64,000 bases of DNA from Candidatus Planktophila versatilis (GCF_002288105.1 NZ_CP016774.1:806001-870000), one strand, 5' to 3'. Counted from the stretch's first letter, positions 17,681 to 27,913 are shown. The notes: generated from the sequence alone by a model not told the origin. Program-made: numbers and translations.

Positions 17681-18760
17681 TTAGAAATCAACCTCTGCTG
17701 CAGCTTCATCGATTTCAGCAATGAGCGCTGCATCGACTTCTACGGGCACGAAGCTGGCACGAATCTTTGACTCTATCTCGTTGGCTAGATCTGGGTTATT
17801 GATAAGGAATGCACGTGAATTCTCTTTACCTTGACCTAGTTGATCTGCCTCGTATGTGTACCAAGCACCAGACTTCTTCACGATTCCGAGCTCTACGCCC
17901 ATGTCAATGATTGATCCTTCGCGTGAGATTCCCACACCGTAGATGATGTCAAACTCTGCTTGCTTAAATGGTGGAGCCATCTTGTTCTTCACCACTTTAA
18001 CGCGAGTACGGTTACCGACAGATTCTGTTCCTTCTTTAAGCGTTTCAATACGGCGGATATCAAGGCGAACTGAAGCGTAGAACTTAAGTGCCTTTCCACC
18101 TGTTGTTGTCTCAGGTGAACCGAAGAAGACACCGATTTTTTCGCGAAGCTGATTGATAAAGATTGCAGTGGTCTTTGATTGATGCAGTGCGCCAGTAATC
18201 TTTCGCAGCGCTTGTGACATCAGGCGTGCCTGCAAGCCCATATGGGAATCGCCCATCTCGCCTTCAATTTCAGCACGTGGTACCAGGGCTGCAACCGAGT
18301 CAACAACTACGAGATCAAGTGCTCCGGAACGAATGAGCATGTCCATGATTTCAAGTGCTTGCTCGCCAGTATCTGGCTGTGAGACAAGGAGCGCATCGAT
18401 ATCAACGCCAAGCTTCTTTGCATACTCAGCATCGAATGCGTGCTCAGCATCGATAAATGCGCAGATGCCGCCAGCTTTCTGGGCATTTGCGATTGCGTGC
18501 AAGGTAAGAGTTGTCTTACCGGAAGATTCTGGTCCATAAATTTCAACGATACGACCGCGTGGTAGTCCACCAATTCCGAGTGCGATATCTAGCGCGATCG
18601 AACCAGTTGGAATCACTTCGATTACCTGTGCTTGTCGATCTGACATCTTCATTACTGAGCCTTTACCAAATTGACGTTCGATTTGGGCAAGTGCGGTATC
18701 TAACGCCTTTTGACGGTCAGATGATTTGTTATCTTCAGGCTTTGATTTTTCAGCAGCCAC
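17681..18760 (-). CDS. recA: Recombinase RecA
   Basis: RecA forms filaments on single-stranded DNA for recombination and triggers LexA self-cleavage. The 359 residues show [10 protein letters not shown] (Walker A), the [20 protein letters not shown] region of loop L2 and an acidic C-terminus. The frame is open far upstream, but GTG 18760 is preceded by AAGGAG at about 7 nt and yields the standard N-terminus. No intein interrupts it, unlike M. tuberculosis. A LexA-type box sits about 150 nt upstream and recX follows, the usual SOS arrangement. Confidence 0.98.
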   Translation of the reverse strand: MAAEKSKPEDNKSSDRQKALDTALAQIERQFGKGSVMKMSDRQAQVIEVIPTGSIALDIALGIGGLPRGRIVEIYGPESSGKTTLTLHAIANAQKAGGICAFIDAEHAFDAEYAKKLGVDIDALLVSQPDTGEQALEIMDMLIRSGALDLVVVDSVAALVPRAEIEGEMGDSHMGLQARLMSQALRKITGALHQSKTTAIFINQLREKIGVFFGSPETTTGGKALKFYASVRLDIRRIETLKEGTESVGNRTRVKVVKNKMAPPFKQAEFDIIYGVGISREGSIIDMGVELGIVKKSGAWYTYEADQLGQGKENSRAFLINNPDLANEIESKIRASFVPVEVDAALIAEIDEAAAEVDF

Positions 18761-18901
18761 TGTCTTCTCCTTATATCTCGAACGTTGGCGAGCGCCACCG
18801 TTGGTAGTTGGCCCAGAAGGTACGGAATTCTCTGCTACGGCCCGTGGCGTTATAGAGACGCTGTGGGCGAAGGCTGAGCACCGCTCTGGTTGTGCAGGGA
18901 A

Positions 18902-18924
18902 ACTATATCCGAACATCTGTTCGA
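18902..18924 (-). promoter_or_regulatory. LexA/SOS box and -10 of recA
   Basis: On the minus strand TCGAACAGATGTTCGG (18909-18924) matches 15 of 16 positions of the actinobacterial/Bacillus-type SOS consensus TCGAAC-N4-GTTCGA with the preferred A/T flanks. Its core CGAACA-NN-TGTTCG is a perfect palindrome. TATAGT (complement of 18902-18907) follows at once and would be the recA -10, so LexA would cover the promoter. The box also lies 37 nt upstream of the divergent yaaA start. Confidence 0.85.
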
Positions 18925-18961
18925 ACTGTATTACCAGCCACTGACAAGTAGGGTGTGTCGC

Positions 18962-19516
18962 ATGTTGATCCTGCTTCCCCCGTCCGAAAAGAAGCTTGCG
19001 ACCACTAAACCCACCCCCGCAATCTCGGTCTATACCGGGGTCCTCTATCAGGCACTGGATTGGCCCACGCTCACACCCGCGGCCAAGAAGCGCGGTGAAT
19101 CGGTAATCGCCATTATCTCCGCCAAATACGGGGCTATTGGGCCAAGTGATCACATTGAGAGCTACAAGGCCAAGATTGATAACAAGTTGATGCGGCCCAG
19201 TGTTGGCGCAGCCCTTGATTCCCGCGAGCGCCAGCTCATTATCGACTGCCGCTCCTCGACCTATAAGAGCGTATGGACAGCTCCACCTGAAATCACGGTG
19301 GAGGTAAAGGTTTCAACGGTGGTTAACGGCGTGCGCACGGTGGTGACTCATATGTCTAAAAAGACCCGCGGTGAAATCACGCGCTGGCTGCTGCAATCTC
19401 GCGCTACGCCGCAGACTCCGGAAGATCTCTATGCCATCGTCTCTGAGAAATATCCCTGCGCCTTAACACCGGCTGCGGGTCAGCAGCCCTGGGTCTTAGA
19501 AGTCATCGCCGTTTAG
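18962..19516 (+). CDS. yaaA: YaaA/DUF328 family peroxide-stress-type protein
   Basis: The 184 residues begin [11 protein letters not shown], the hallmark of the YaaA (DUF328/UPF0246) family. E. coli YaaA lowers free iron and limits Fenton damage during peroxide stress. Other family segments seen are [21 protein letters not shown]. The protein is shorter than E. coli YaaA (about 258). The start is ATG 18962; an upstream extension to 18890 lacks family similarity and would overlap the SOS box. Divergence from recA across a shared LexA box suggests DNA-damage induction. Confidence 0.85.
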   Translation: MLILLPPSEKKLATTKPTPAISVYTGVLYQALDWPTLTPAAKKRGESVIAIISAKYGAIGPSDHIESYKAKIDNKLMRPSVGAALDSRERQLIIDCRSSTYKSVWTAPPEITVEVKVSTVVNGVRTVVTHMSKKTRGEITRWLLQSRATPQTPEDLYAIVSEKYPCALTPAAGQQPWVLEVIAV

Positions 19517-19519
19517 GGC

Positions 19520-19720
19520 TTAATACCGGTACTTCTGGGTTTCATTCGGACATTGCTTACACACTGCCCGCCAAATTTCATCGGCTTCCCGTCCGGCAGC
19601 TAGTGCTTCATTGACTGTCATAGATGCAAGCTCGCTGATGGCAATATCGTGTGCGAAAGATGGCGCCCAGGATTCACCGAATGAGAGCGTTAAGCGTTCC
19701 CGCAGATCTGAAATGCGCAT
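19520..19720 (-). CDS. DUF3046 protein
   Basis: This 66-residue protein matches the actinobacterial DUF3046 family, normally encoded close to recA/recX. The pattern is MRISDLRERLTLSFGE...ELASMTVNEALAAGREADEIWRAVC. Its function is unknown. It has no membrane segment. The stop is 3 nt from the convergent yaaA stop; the start lies 11 nt after the TetR-family gene, so it is probably in that transcript. Confidence 0.8.
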   Translation of the reverse strand: MRISDLRERLTLSFGESWAPSFAHDIAISELASMTVNEALAAGREADEIWRAVCKQCPNETQKYRY

Positions 19721-19731
19721 AGCTAAATCTC

Positions 19732-20280
19732 TTAAAACAATGTGCGATCGACGAGTAACTCTGCCTGCTCACGTGATTGTTTCGGAGTTATTGGTTGCAT
19801 TACCTGTCCAAGCAGCCAGCGCATGGCAACTCCGGTGCCCGCCTCAGATTTGATTGCCCCATAGATGCATTGCGCAAGGGTGAGATAGAGCGGATTTTCT
19901 GAATGAGACATGATTGCGATCAGCATCTGCCCATCGTGTGTTCTCATGGAAGCAAGTGCGGTATCGGCTGAGACTTCACGCGACAAGGTTTCTAGCGCAT
20001 CGGCTGGGGTGCCAGCGCGCTCGGCCAACTCAACAAGTCGTTCTACTTCGGCAGTTAAGAGGGCAAGTAATACCGCGCTCTTATCTCGGTAGTGGTTATA
20101 TAAAGTGGCGCGAGATACTTCAGATGCATCGGCAATTTCAATCATGGAAACGTTAGAGATGCCAAACTGGGAAATTAGTTTCTTTGTTCCTTCGAGGATT
20201 GCACTCTCGGTACGGCGGTGTATCCCGCCTTGCAATAGGTACTTAGGCTGCGTCGACAACGGAGAGCTTTGCACTTTCAC
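19732..20280 (-). CDS. TetR/AcrR-family transcriptional regulator
   Basis: The 182 residues contain a TetR DNA-binding domain at about 20-65 ([48 protein letters not shown], with the LYNHYRDK recognition helix end). A helical ligand domain of unknown specificity follows. The start is GTG 20280, which overlaps the clgR 3' end by 38 nt and lacks a clear Shine-Dalgarno; a later start near the HTH is possible. The gene is inserted between clgR and DUF3046. Its target is unknown. Confidence 0.85.
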   Translation of the reverse strand: MKVQSSPLSTQPKYLLQGGIHRRTESAILEGTKKLISQFGISNVSMIEIADASEVSRATLYNHYRDKSAVLLALLTAEVERLVELAERAGTPADALETLSREVSADTALASMRTHDGQMLIAIMSHSENPLYLTLAQCIYGAIKSEAGTGVAMRWLLGQVMQPITPKQSREQAELLVDRTLF

Positions 20281-20509
20281 GAGATGCGAGTTCGTGAGTT
20301 ACCCCGGTCATGACCGAAGAGAGAGTCAGGCCGAGCGCTTCGCAGATTGCATTGAGAAGTTCAGAAGAAGCTTCTTTCTGTCCGCGCTCTACTTCCGACA
20401 GATAACCGAGTGAAACGCGTGCTTCCCGCGCGACATCGCGAAGGGTGCGAGATTGATTTGTGCGAGCGTTACGAAGTGTGTGACCCACTGCTTGGCGAAG
20501 TAGAACCAT
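20243..20509 (-). CDS. clgR: ClgR-like XRE-family regulator of Clp protease genes
   Basis: The 88 residues hold a Cro/CI helix-turn-helix ([41 protein letters not shown]). ClgR activates clp protease and other proteostasis genes in Streptomyces, Corynebacterium and Mycobacterium, and its gene follows pgsA-cinA as here. The protein ends in two alanines (VVDAA); terminal alanines are needed for ClpP-dependent turnover of Streptomyces ClgR, so the degron looks conserved. SD AAAGGAG is about 7 nt before ATG 20509. Confidence 0.9.
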   Translation of the reverse strand: MVLLRQAVGHTLRNARTNQSRTLRDVAREARVSLGYLSEVERGQKEASSELLNAICEALGLTLSSVMTGVTHELASRESAKLSVVDAA

Positions 20510-20539
20510 GGCAACGCTCCTTTCGAATCTCGTGAGGTA

Positions 20540-21013
20540 CTAAGCGCTAAGGATACGCGCAAAGGTACCGATTGCGCTGGATATAGCGCCTTGGCGCACG
20601 CCATCGCGCCCGCCATCCAGGGTAAGCGTCAGGCTTTGATTGATAGGGCCACGAATTGCGATCCAGACTGTTCCTTCGCGCACCCCTTGATAATCCCCGG
20701 GGCCGGCTACGCCCGTCGTTGAAATCGCCCAGGTAGTTGCAAACTTATTCTTTGCACCCTCTGCCATTTCAATCGCTACTTCTTCACTGACAACTTTGTA
20801 TTGATCGATGACTGATTGCCCAACACCAAGTTCGTGCACCTTGACATCAGTTGTGTAGGAAATGATGCCACCAAGAAAAACCGCAGATGCCCCCGGCACT
20901 TGGGTAAGTGCGAAACCAAGTCCCCCACCAGTCAGAGATTCAGCAACGGCAAGTGTCTGACCACGGGAAGTTAAGGTTTCAATAATTGATTGCGCTGGAG
21001 ATTGTGTGGCCAT
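20540..21013 (-). CDS. CinA C-terminal domain protein (nicotinamide-nucleotide amidase, PncC type)
   Basis: The 157 residues form a stand-alone CinA C-terminal domain, which deamidates NMN to nicotinate mononucleotide in pyridine nucleotide recycling. Family segments are AVAESLTGGGLG (catalytic serine region), GGIISYTTDVK and STTGVAGPGDYQG. The N-terminal MoCF-like domain is absent, as in most actinobacteria. It abuts pgsA (start one base after the pgsA stop region) and precedes clgR by 30 nt. Confidence 0.93.
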   Translation of the reverse strand: MATQSPAQSIIETLTSRGQTLAVAESLTGGGLGFALTQVPGASAVFLGGIISYTTDVKVHELGVGQSVIDQYKVVSEEVAIEMAEGAKNKFATTWAISTTGVAGPGDYQGVREGTVWIAIRGPINQSLTLTLDGGRDGVRQGAISSAIGTFARILSA

Positions 21014-21574
21014 CTATTTAACCTTGCCTTTGCCCGCACTTGTGCGCCAGGCGTTGATGTATTCATAGGCACTGGTGAGTGTCAAAATGATTGCCACTGA
21101 GATAAATGCGAACTTAAACCAATCAAGGGAAGCTGGCAGTGGCAGCACGAAGAAGCCCACACCGAAACCCTGGAAGAAAGTCTTTAACTTTCCGCCCTTG
21201 CTGGCAGGAATTACACCATCTCGAATGACAAGTAAACGAAATATTGTGATTCCGATTTCACGGGTGAGGATAAGTATCGTCATCCACCACGGAAAGCGGC
21301 CAAGGATGGAGAGTGAAATCATCGCCGAGCCAATCAGTGCTTTATCGGCTACTGGATCGAGAAAGGTGCCAAGGGCTGTGATGCGATTCGATTGCCGCGC
21401 CCACTTTCCATCAACAAAATCTGTGAGTCCTAAGAAGAAGAATATGGTCCAGGCAATTATTTGATTGCCAGCGTTATCTCCCCCATCAAGAAAGAGAAAG
21501 TAGACACCCACCGGAATAAAAAGAATTCGAGTAACTGTCAGCCAATTCGGTGTGATGAATGAAGGAATTCTCAT
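21014..21574 (-). CDS. pgsA: CDP-diacylglycerol--glycerol-3-phosphate 3-phosphatidyltransferase
   Basis: PgsA makes phosphatidylglycerophosphate, the precursor of phosphatidylglycerol and cardiolipin. The 186-residue membrane protein carries the CDP-alcohol phosphotransferase signature DG-x2-AR-x8-G-x3-D-x3-D in DFVDGKWARQ...GTFLDPVADK. About five hydrophobic segments are visible. The start overlaps the rimO stop by 4 nt. Confidence 0.95.
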   Translation of the reverse strand: MRIPSFITPNWLTVTRILFIPVGVYFLFLDGGDNAGNQIIAWTIFFFLGLTDFVDGKWARQSNRITALGTFLDPVADKALIGSAMISLSILGRFPWWMTILILTREIGITIFRLLVIRDGVIPASKGGKLKTFFQGFGVGFFVLPLPASLDWFKFAFISVAIILTLTSAYEYINAWRTSAGKGKVK

Positions 21575-22953
21575 TGTGCCTGCGCCACCAAATCTGCGCC
21601 CATCGATTCAATAATCACCGCATCGACATACTCACCGACAGCAAATGAGGTGCCAATAAATGATGTTGTGCCATCTACTTCAGGCCCTTGATGAGCCGCG
21701 CGTCCTTCTTGTAGTTCGGCATCTTCAATGAGAACCCGCACATGTTCACCGATGCGAGCTTGTGCGCGCACTGAGACCATTTCATCAGCTAGTGAAGACA
21801 GTGACTCTACTCTTTGGCGAATTACTTCATCGGCGACCTTATCCAAAAGATCTATCGCCTCCGTATTATCCTCATCGGAATATCCGAATACTCCCACTGC
21901 ATCTAGCTTTGCTTCCGTTATAAATTCAGCTAAATCGTTGTAATCGGCTTCGGTCTCACCGGGAAAACCAACGATGAAATTTGATCTGATTCCGGCCTCG
22001 GGTGAGAGTGCGCGGATTTGCGTGATCAGGTGTAGGAATTTTTCTGAATCACCAAAACGGCGCATCCGACGTAACACTGTAGGGCTGGTATGTTGGAAAG
22101 AGAGATCAAAATACGGCGCAACTTTTTCGGTCTCAATCATCGCTTGCAGCAGTGATGGTCGCATTTCGGCAGGCTGCAGGTAAGAAAGACGAACTCGCTC
22201 AACTCTAGGGATTTCGGCAAATTCATGAAGGATCTTCTCCATCAACTTGATATCACCGAGGTCCTTGCCATAACTCGTGGTGTTCTCACTGACCAGAAAG
22301 AGTTCACTCACGCCATTATTGGCAAGCCATGTGGCTTCTTGCAGAATCTCAGTCGGCCTACGTGAGATAAATGAGCCTCTGAAATATGGAATTGCACAGA
22401 AGGAGCAACGACGATCGCAGCCTGAAGCAATCTTTAGTGGCGCCCAGGGTGCATCTCCTAGCCGCTTACGAAAGAGGGAACCACCAGCGCCGACTGACGA
22501 TGCAAAACTTTCATCACGCGCAGCTGCGCGTTCAACTGGTGCGATGGGAAGTAGTGCGCGACGATCGCGTGGAACGTGTGGCGTATGTGCATTACCGCTA
22601 ATAATTGATTGCAAGCGTTCTGAGATATCTTGATAATCATCGAAACCTAGAATTGCATCTGCCTCCGGAAGCGCCTCGGCCAGCTCTTTTCCATAGCGTT
22701 CTGCCATGCAACCCACGGCTACAACTACCTTTGTGGTGCCATGACCTTTAAGTGAGTTCGCGGCATAGAGGGCATCGATTGAATCCTTCTTCGCTGATTC
22801 AATAAAACCGCAGGTATTAACAACTGCGACCTCTGCAGATTCAACGTCTGCGACCAGGGTCCAGCCATCGGCGGCTAATCTGCCAGCGAGTTCTTCTGAG
22901 TCAACATCGTTACGGGCGCACCCCATAGTGACAATAGCTACGGTGCGAGACAT
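21571..22953 (-). CDS. rimO: Ribosomal protein uS12 methylthiotransferase RimO
   Basis: RimO is a radical-SAM enzyme that methylthiolates an aspartate of S12. The N-terminal UPF0004 domain has the family cysteines (VTMGCARNDVDSE, VVNTCGFI, VAVGCMAERYG). The radical-SAM CxxxCxxC is in GCDRRCSFCAIPYFRG, and a TRAM domain closes the 460-residue protein. The start MGCARN rather than MGCQMN favours RimO over MiaB. Confidence 0.95.
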   Translation of the reverse strand: MSRTVAIVTMGCARNDVDSEELAGRLAADGWTLVADVESAEVAVVNTCGFIESAKKDSIDALYAANSLKGHGTTKVVVAVGCMAERYGKELAEALPEADAILGFDDYQDISERLQSIISGNAHTPHVPRDRRALLPIAPVERAAARDESFASSVGAGGSLFRKRLGDAPWAPLKIASGCDRRCSFCAIPYFRGSFISRRPTEILQEATWLANNGVSELFLVSENTTSYGKDLGDIKLMEKILHEFAEIPRVERVRLSYLQPAEMRPSLLQAMIETEKVAPYFDLSFQHTSPTVLRRMRRFGDSEKFLHLITQIRALSPEAGIRSNFIVGFPGETEADYNDLAEFITEAKLDAVGVFGYSDEDNTEAIDLLDKVADEVIRQRVESLSSLADEMVSVRAQARIGEHVRVLIEDAELQEGRAAHQGPEVDGTTSFIGTSFAVGEYVDAVIIESMGADLVAQAQ

Positions 22954-22991
22954 GAAGGTGATGTTACAGGGTTATCGGTAAGAAATCTTAA

Positions 22992-23723
22992 TTAGCGAAA
23001 GGTGCGACGGATTTCCTGATTCTGTCCGCCGAGCGGGCTCAATAATTTTCCATTATGTGTCACATCTACACCTGCCGGATTACTCAGGTAAATGCTGACC
23101 GAGGTGGCACCAGTGTAACTCTTGGTTTCACCTTGAAATATTGAACCTTTAATAACACTCTTGCCATCAACGACCACATTGATAAATGAATTACCTCGCG
23201 TGGCTTCTAGTACTAGTGAGACAGATCCGGTTGAAGGCGATGCTGAGGTGGAAACGGTAGGTGCCGGTGTTGGCGTGGCCTCTGGTGTGACTGAGGCAAC
23301 CGGTGATGGTTTAGCAACAACTTCAGGAGTTGTTACCGAGGATTGATTTGATACTACGATCTGAATAGAACCCGCGACAACCAAGATGGCAACAGAGATA
23401 AGCGCCGGTAACTTCCAAGATATTTTTCTGGCCTCACGAGGGATTGTTCCAACATTGTTATCAAGGAGCTGATCGTGAATACCTCTATGTTCTGATGAGT
23501 GCTCAGCGTTGTACATCTCGACAAAATAATCTGCGGCTAAACCAAGTCGAAGAGCGATATTTTTAAGGTGTCCTCTTGCGTAGGTGTCGCCACCACAATG
23601 TGAAAAATCATTGAGCTCCATTTGCGAGATTAATCCGGCTCGCACACTAATCAGCGCGGCTAACTGATCTTTAGAAATGCCAGCAGCCTCGCGTTGATCG
23701 CGTAGTTCGCTGCCTGTGCTCAT
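22992..23723 (-). CDS. RodZ-like helix-turn-helix membrane protein
   Basis: The architecture is that of RodZ: an N-terminal XRE-type HTH (LRDQREAAGISKDQLAALISV, about 6-75), a juxtamembrane basic patch, one transmembrane segment (LPALISVAILVVAGSIQIVVS, about 108-128), a Pro/Thr/Ser-rich periplasmic linker and a C-terminal DUF4115 beta domain (about 165-243). RodZ links the cytoskeleton to cell-wall synthesis, but many actinobacteria lack MreB, so the role here is uncertain. It lies between ftsK and rimO as in other actinobacteria. Confidence 0.85.
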   Translation of the reverse strand: MSTGSELRDQREAAGISKDQLAALISVRAGLISQMELNDFSHCGGDTYARGHLKNIALRLGLAADYFVEMYNAEHSSEHRGIHDQLLDNNVGTIPREARKISWKLPALISVAILVVAGSIQIVVSNQSSVTTPEVVAKPSPVASVTPEATPTPAPTVSTSASPSTGSVSLVLEATRGNSFINVVVDGKSVIKGSIFQGETKSYTGATSVSIYLSNPAGVDVTHNGKLLSPLGGQNQEIRRTFR

Positions 23724-23847
23724 GAAGGTCCCTCATTAAATGTATTGAGAAGAAGGCAATTGTAATAACTAACTACCCCGGTTGAGAACAGATCTGGGTG
23801 GTGAAGATAAGTCTCACCCACAAAAACCACACCAAATTTACCTGCTG

Positions 23848-26169
23848 TTAATAGTCGCGAAGCGTGGCAAGCACAGAGTCAATCTCATCTTGTTTAACTA
23901 AGACGGTTCTGGCCTTGGAGCCTTCAGAGGGTCCTACGATTCCCCTAGATTCCATCAGATCCATCAATCGTCCAGCCTTTGCAAATCCCACTCGCAACTT
24001 TCGCTGCAACATAGAAGTTGAACCAAATTGAGTGCTTACTACTAACTCAACAGCTTGAATCAGTATCTCTAAATCATCGCCAATTTCTTTATCAATATTC
24101 TTATTTACCTGCGCTACCTGTGTAACGTCATCACGATAACGTGGTGAAAGTTGTTTCTTAACATGGGTTGTCACCGCTTCAATTTCACGCTCTGAAACAT
24201 AAGCACCTTGAATTCTTATCGCACGACTTGCACCCATTGGGATAAACAGTGCATCACCTTGGCCAATCAATTTTTCAGCTCCAGGACTATCGAGAATAAC
24301 TCGACTATCGGCGAGTGATGATGTTGCAAAAGATAGACGTGAAGGAACGTTGGCCTTAATAAGACCGGTGACGACATCCACACTTGGGCGTTGTGTAGCT
24401 AGCACTAAGTGGATGCCTGCAGATCTTGCCAACTGTGTAATTCGCACTACCGATTCTTCTACTTCGCGAGCAGCGACCATCATGAGGTCTGCTAACTCAT
24501 CGATGATGACAAGTAAGTACGGGTAGGGCTCAACGATGCGATCTGATCCCGGAGGAGTCACAACTTTTCCAGCACGAACAGCCTTATTGAAATCATCAAT
24601 ATGTCTAAAGCCAAAAGTTGCAAGATCTTCATAACGAAGATCCATTTCACGCACAACCCAGGTGAGCGCGTCCGCTGCCTTCTTCGGATTGGTAATGATT
24701 GGAGTAATCAGATGTGGAATACCTTCATAGGCGGTGAGTTCCACGCGCTTTGGATCAATTAAAATCAGGCGCACATCATCAGGTGTAGCACGCATCAAAA
24801 TCGAGGTGATCATGGCGTTAATCATGGAAGATTTACCCGCACCCGTTGCACCAGCTACTAATAAGTGAGGCATTTTCGCAAGGTTTGCACAGACAAAATT
24901 ACCTTCAACATCCTTGCCAAGTGCAACCAGCATTGGGTGGTGATCTTGACCGGCAACGCTAGAGCGCATGACATCACCGAGGGCGACAATTTCACGATCA
25001 GCGTTAGGAATTTCAATACCTACCGCAGATTTACCCGGAATCGGGGAAAGAATTCGCACTTCGTTGCTTGCAACAGCATAGGAAATATTCTTCGATAAAG
25101 CGGTAATTCGTTCGACTTTAACCGCATTCCCCAGCTCAACTTCATAGCGCGTCACAGTCGGCCCACGCATAAAGCCTGTTACCTCAGCATCAATTTCAAA
25201 TTGTTTAAATACTTCAGTCAGTGAGGCCACAACAACTTCATTAGCTTTGCTCTTCGCCTTTGCAGCAGGTCCTAACTTGAGCAGATCATGTGAAGGCAGC
25301 TCATATTTAATATCACTGGTGAGCAAGAGTTGCTCAGGACGTCTATCACTTTTCGGAGCCTCTTTAAGTTGTGCTTCCAACGGAGCTCTGGGAATCTCAA
25401 CGGTGAACTCTTCATCGAACTCTTCTTCATCAATCTCATCTTCATCCTGATTCCAGGCGACCACAGGAGATTCAAAAGGTGGCGTATCTGAAATCTCAAA
25501 CTCATCCTTGCTCCGTGATGGCTTTTTAGACCAGAGCCAGATGAAGATGACTTTGAGTTTAATTCCCACCTTTGAAATTGGGGTGGCAGTGATAATGAGA
25601 AGCCCAAAGAGAAAGATTGCAATCAGAACTGGATAAGCAAGCAGTGATGTCATCAGAGCAACCAACGGCAACGCTACCCAGTACCCAAGTAAGCCACCGC
25701 CTTCTCTGATTGCAGTAGCACCCGTTGCATTAACTGCCCCAAGTGAACCGTTGAGCAGGTGTGCTAAACCTGTTGTGCTCACTAATAGCGTGAGCGTTCC
25801 AATAGTGATTCGGCCAGTGACGTGAGCATCGTCAGGTTTTCTAAAGAGTCGCACTGCAAAGTAGAGCAGGACTAGCGGTGCTAAAACACCGATGCGACCA
25901 AATGCCCCGTAGAAAAATGAATAGAGATTGCGCCCCACATAGTTATCTGCCTGAAACCAAGTTCCAGCAAATGCTGCCAGTGAAGTTAAAAGAACAAGGA
26001 GTGCTGCGCCATCTCGATGATGTGCCGGATCTAAATCTCGCGCACCGCGAGCAACGAATCGAACTGATGCACCTAAAAATTTAGCAAGGTAGTGCCAGAG
26101 TATGGCTAAGCCGCGACCAATGGAGCCCAGTGCTGAGCGTGCGGATGTGCTTTTCTTTTTCTTAGCCAC
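23848..26169 (-). CDS. ftsK: DNA translocase FtsK
   Basis: FtsK pumps DNA through the closing septum and activates XerCD at dif. Four to five transmembrane helices occupy about residues 55-205. An acidic linker (about 220-300) follows. The motor has Walker [10 protein letters not shown] (about 440-448) and Walker [12 protein letters not shown] (about 552-562). A C-terminal gamma winged helix ([28 protein letters not shown]) reads KOPS sites. At 773 residues it is the compact SpoIIIE-like length. A xerC gene is also in this window at 59.5 kb. Confidence 0.97.
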   Translation of the reverse strand: MAKKKKSTSARSALGSIGRGLAILWHYLAKFLGASVRFVARGARDLDPAHHRDGAALLVLLTSLAAFAGTWFQADNYVGRNLYSFFYGAFGRIGVLAPLVLLYFAVRLFRKPDDAHVTGRITIGTLTLLVSTTGLAHLLNGSLGAVNATGATAIREGGGLLGYWVALPLVALMTSLLAYPVLIAIFLFGLLIITATPISKVGIKLKVIFIWLWSKKPSRSKDEFEISDTPPFESPVVAWNQDEDEIDEEEFDEEFTVEIPRAPLEAQLKEAPKSDRRPEQLLLTSDIKYELPSHDLLKLGPAAKAKSKANEVVVASLTEVFKQFEIDAEVTGFMRGPTVTRYEVELGNAVKVERITALSKNISYAVASNEVRILSPIPGKSAVGIEIPNADREIVALGDVMRSSVAGQDHHPMLVALGKDVEGNFVCANLAKMPHLLVAGATGAGKSSMINAMITSILMRATPDDVRLILIDPKRVELTAYEGIPHLITPIITNPKKAADALTWVVREMDLRYEDLATFGFRHIDDFNKAVRAGKVVTPPGSDRIVEPYPYLLVIIDELADLMMVAAREVEESVVRITQLARSAGIHLVLATQRPSVDVVTGLIKANVPSRLSFATSSLADSRVILDSPGAEKLIGQGDALFIPMGASRAIRIQGAYVSEREIEAVTTHVKKQLSPRYRDDVTQVAQVNKNIDKEIGDDLEILIQAVELVVSTQFGSTSMLQRKLRVGFAKAGRLMDLMESRGIVGPSEGSKARTVLVKQDEIDSVLATLRDY

Positions 26170-26218
26170 ACATTCAATCTTAGGTGGAGAGTTTTTTTAG
26201 CGAGCGTAGGCGCGCCGC

Positions 26219-27904
26219 TTAGACCTCGATGACTACTGGAACAATCATCGGGCGCCGGCGATGTTTTTGGCCTACCCATCCCCCAATGGTGCGACGCACA
26301 ACTTGTGACAACTGATGCGTTCCATTGACGCCCTCTGCAACTGCAGCAGCTAGAGCTTTTTCAATCTGCCCTTTCACCTCATCAAAGAGTGCGATGTCCT
26401 CATTAAAGCCACGCGCATGTATGTCAGGTCCAGCAACAATTTTTCCAGTTTGCGATTCGATCACAACAATGACAGAGATGAATCCTTCTTCACCCAGAAT
26501 CCTGCGATCTTTGAGAGATGATTCGGTGATATCGCCAACGCTGCCACCATCGACATAGACAAAACCACATGGCACAGCGCCAACAACTTCGGCGTGGTGA
26601 TCAATCAGGTCGATAACAATGCCATTTTCAATAATGAATGCGTTCTCGCGCGGGACACCTGATTCGATTGCGAGCTCTGCATTAGCTTTTAGGTGACGCC
26701 ATTCGCCATGCACAGGAAGGGCGTACTTAGGCTTGACGATGTTGTAGCAGTAGAGAAGTTCACCCGCTGCTGCGTGACCTGAGACATGCACCATGGCATT
26801 CGCTTTATGCACCACTTTAGCGCCCCATCGAGTGAGTTCATTAATAATGCGAAAGACAGAATTCTCATTACCTGGAATCAGTGAGGATGCCAAGATGACG
26901 GTATCGCCTTCTCCCACTCTGATCTGGTGATCACCGTTTGCCATCCGGGAAAGTGCTGCCATCGGTTCACCTTGCGAACCTGTGCAGATGAGCACCACGT
27001 TATCGTCGTAGTTTTCTAATTCTCGGGCATCAAATAAAATCCCTGAGGGAACGGTGAGGTATCCCATCTCTTGTGCAATCTTCATATTGCGAATCATCGA
27101 ACGCCCAATAAATGCAACTTTTCTATTGTGAAGAGCTGCCGTATCAATGACCTGCTGCACTCTATGCACGTGCGAACTAAATGAGGCAACAATAACTCGG
27201 CGCTTTGTTGATGAAATTACCCGATTAAGCGCTGGCATGATTTCCCGCTCCGATGGCGTAAAGCCAGGAACGTCGGCATTGGTGGAATCAACCAGGAATA
27301 GATCTACGCCTTCTTCACCTAAGCGGGCAAATGTTCGCAAATCTGTGATGCGACCATCGAGTGGAAGTTGATCCATTTTAAAATCACCGGTGTGAAGAAT
27401 TGTTCCAGCACTTGTGTGGATGGCAACGGCAAGTGCGTCCGGAATCGAATGGTTGACCGCAATAAACTCTAATTCAAATGGTCCGACATCTTCGCGCAGT
27501 CCTTCTCGAACTTCGCGCATCAGTGGAGAAATTCGATGTTCTTTACATTTAGCGGCGATGAGAGCGATTGTCAGCGGAGAGCCATAGACCGGAATATCAC
27601 CACGTTCGCGCAGTAAGTATGGAACTGCCCCGATATGGTCTTCATGTCCATGGGTAAGAAAGATTCCAACTACATCAGCAAGGCGATCTCGGATGTAGGA
27701 GAAATCAGGCAGGATTAAATCGATTCCGGGTTGATTATCTTCTGGAAAGAGAACTCCGCAATCGATGATCAGTAGCTTTCCATTAGTTTCATAGACGGTC
27801 ATATTGCGACCGATTTCAGAGATTCCACCAAGGGCGACGATGCGAACTCCCCCAGCCACTAGCTTGCTAGGAGTTCCTAAGTTTGGATGCGGGTGTTGAG
27901 TCAT
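26219..27904 (-). CDS. rnj: Ribonuclease J
   Basis: RNase J is a metallo-beta-lactamase/beta-CASP nuclease with 5'-3' exo- and endonuclease activity in mRNA decay and rRNA maturation. The 561 residues include the zinc motif THGHEDHIG (about 79-87), the HTGDFK segment, the beta-CASP region with SSHVHR, and HVSGHAAAGEL. It lies between dapA (9 nt) and ftsK, the same order as in mycobacteria. Confidence 0.96.
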   Translation of the reverse strand: MTQHPHPNLGTPSKLVAGGVRIVALGGISEIGRNMTVYETNGKLLIIDCGVLFPEDNQPGIDLILPDFSYIRDRLADVVGIFLTHGHEDHIGAVPYLLRERGDIPVYGSPLTIALIAAKCKEHRISPLMREVREGLREDVGPFELEFIAVNHSIPDALAVAIHTSAGTILHTGDFKMDQLPLDGRITDLRTFARLGEEGVDLFLVDSTNADVPGFTPSEREIMPALNRVISSTKRRVIVASFSSHVHRVQQVIDTAALHNRKVAFIGRSMIRNMKIAQEMGYLTVPSGILFDARELENYDDNVVLICTGSQGEPMAALSRMANGDHQIRVGEGDTVILASSLIPGNENSVFRIINELTRWGAKVVHKANAMVHVSGHAAAGELLYCYNIVKPKYALPVHGEWRHLKANAELAIESGVPRENAFIIENGIVIDLIDHHAEVVGAVPCGFVYVDGGSVGDITESSLKDRRILGEEGFISVIVVIESQTGKIVAGPDIHARGFNEDIALFDEVKGQIEKALAAAVAEGVNGTHQLSQVVRRTIGGWVGQKHRRRPMIVPVVIEV

Positions 27905-27913
27905 ACAGTCAAA

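Noticed and set aside
18761-19153. RecA reading frame open 131 codons upstream of the chosen start
   Set aside because: The extension is not RecA-like, crosses the SOS box and the start of yaaA, and a good Shine-Dalgarno precedes GTG 18760.
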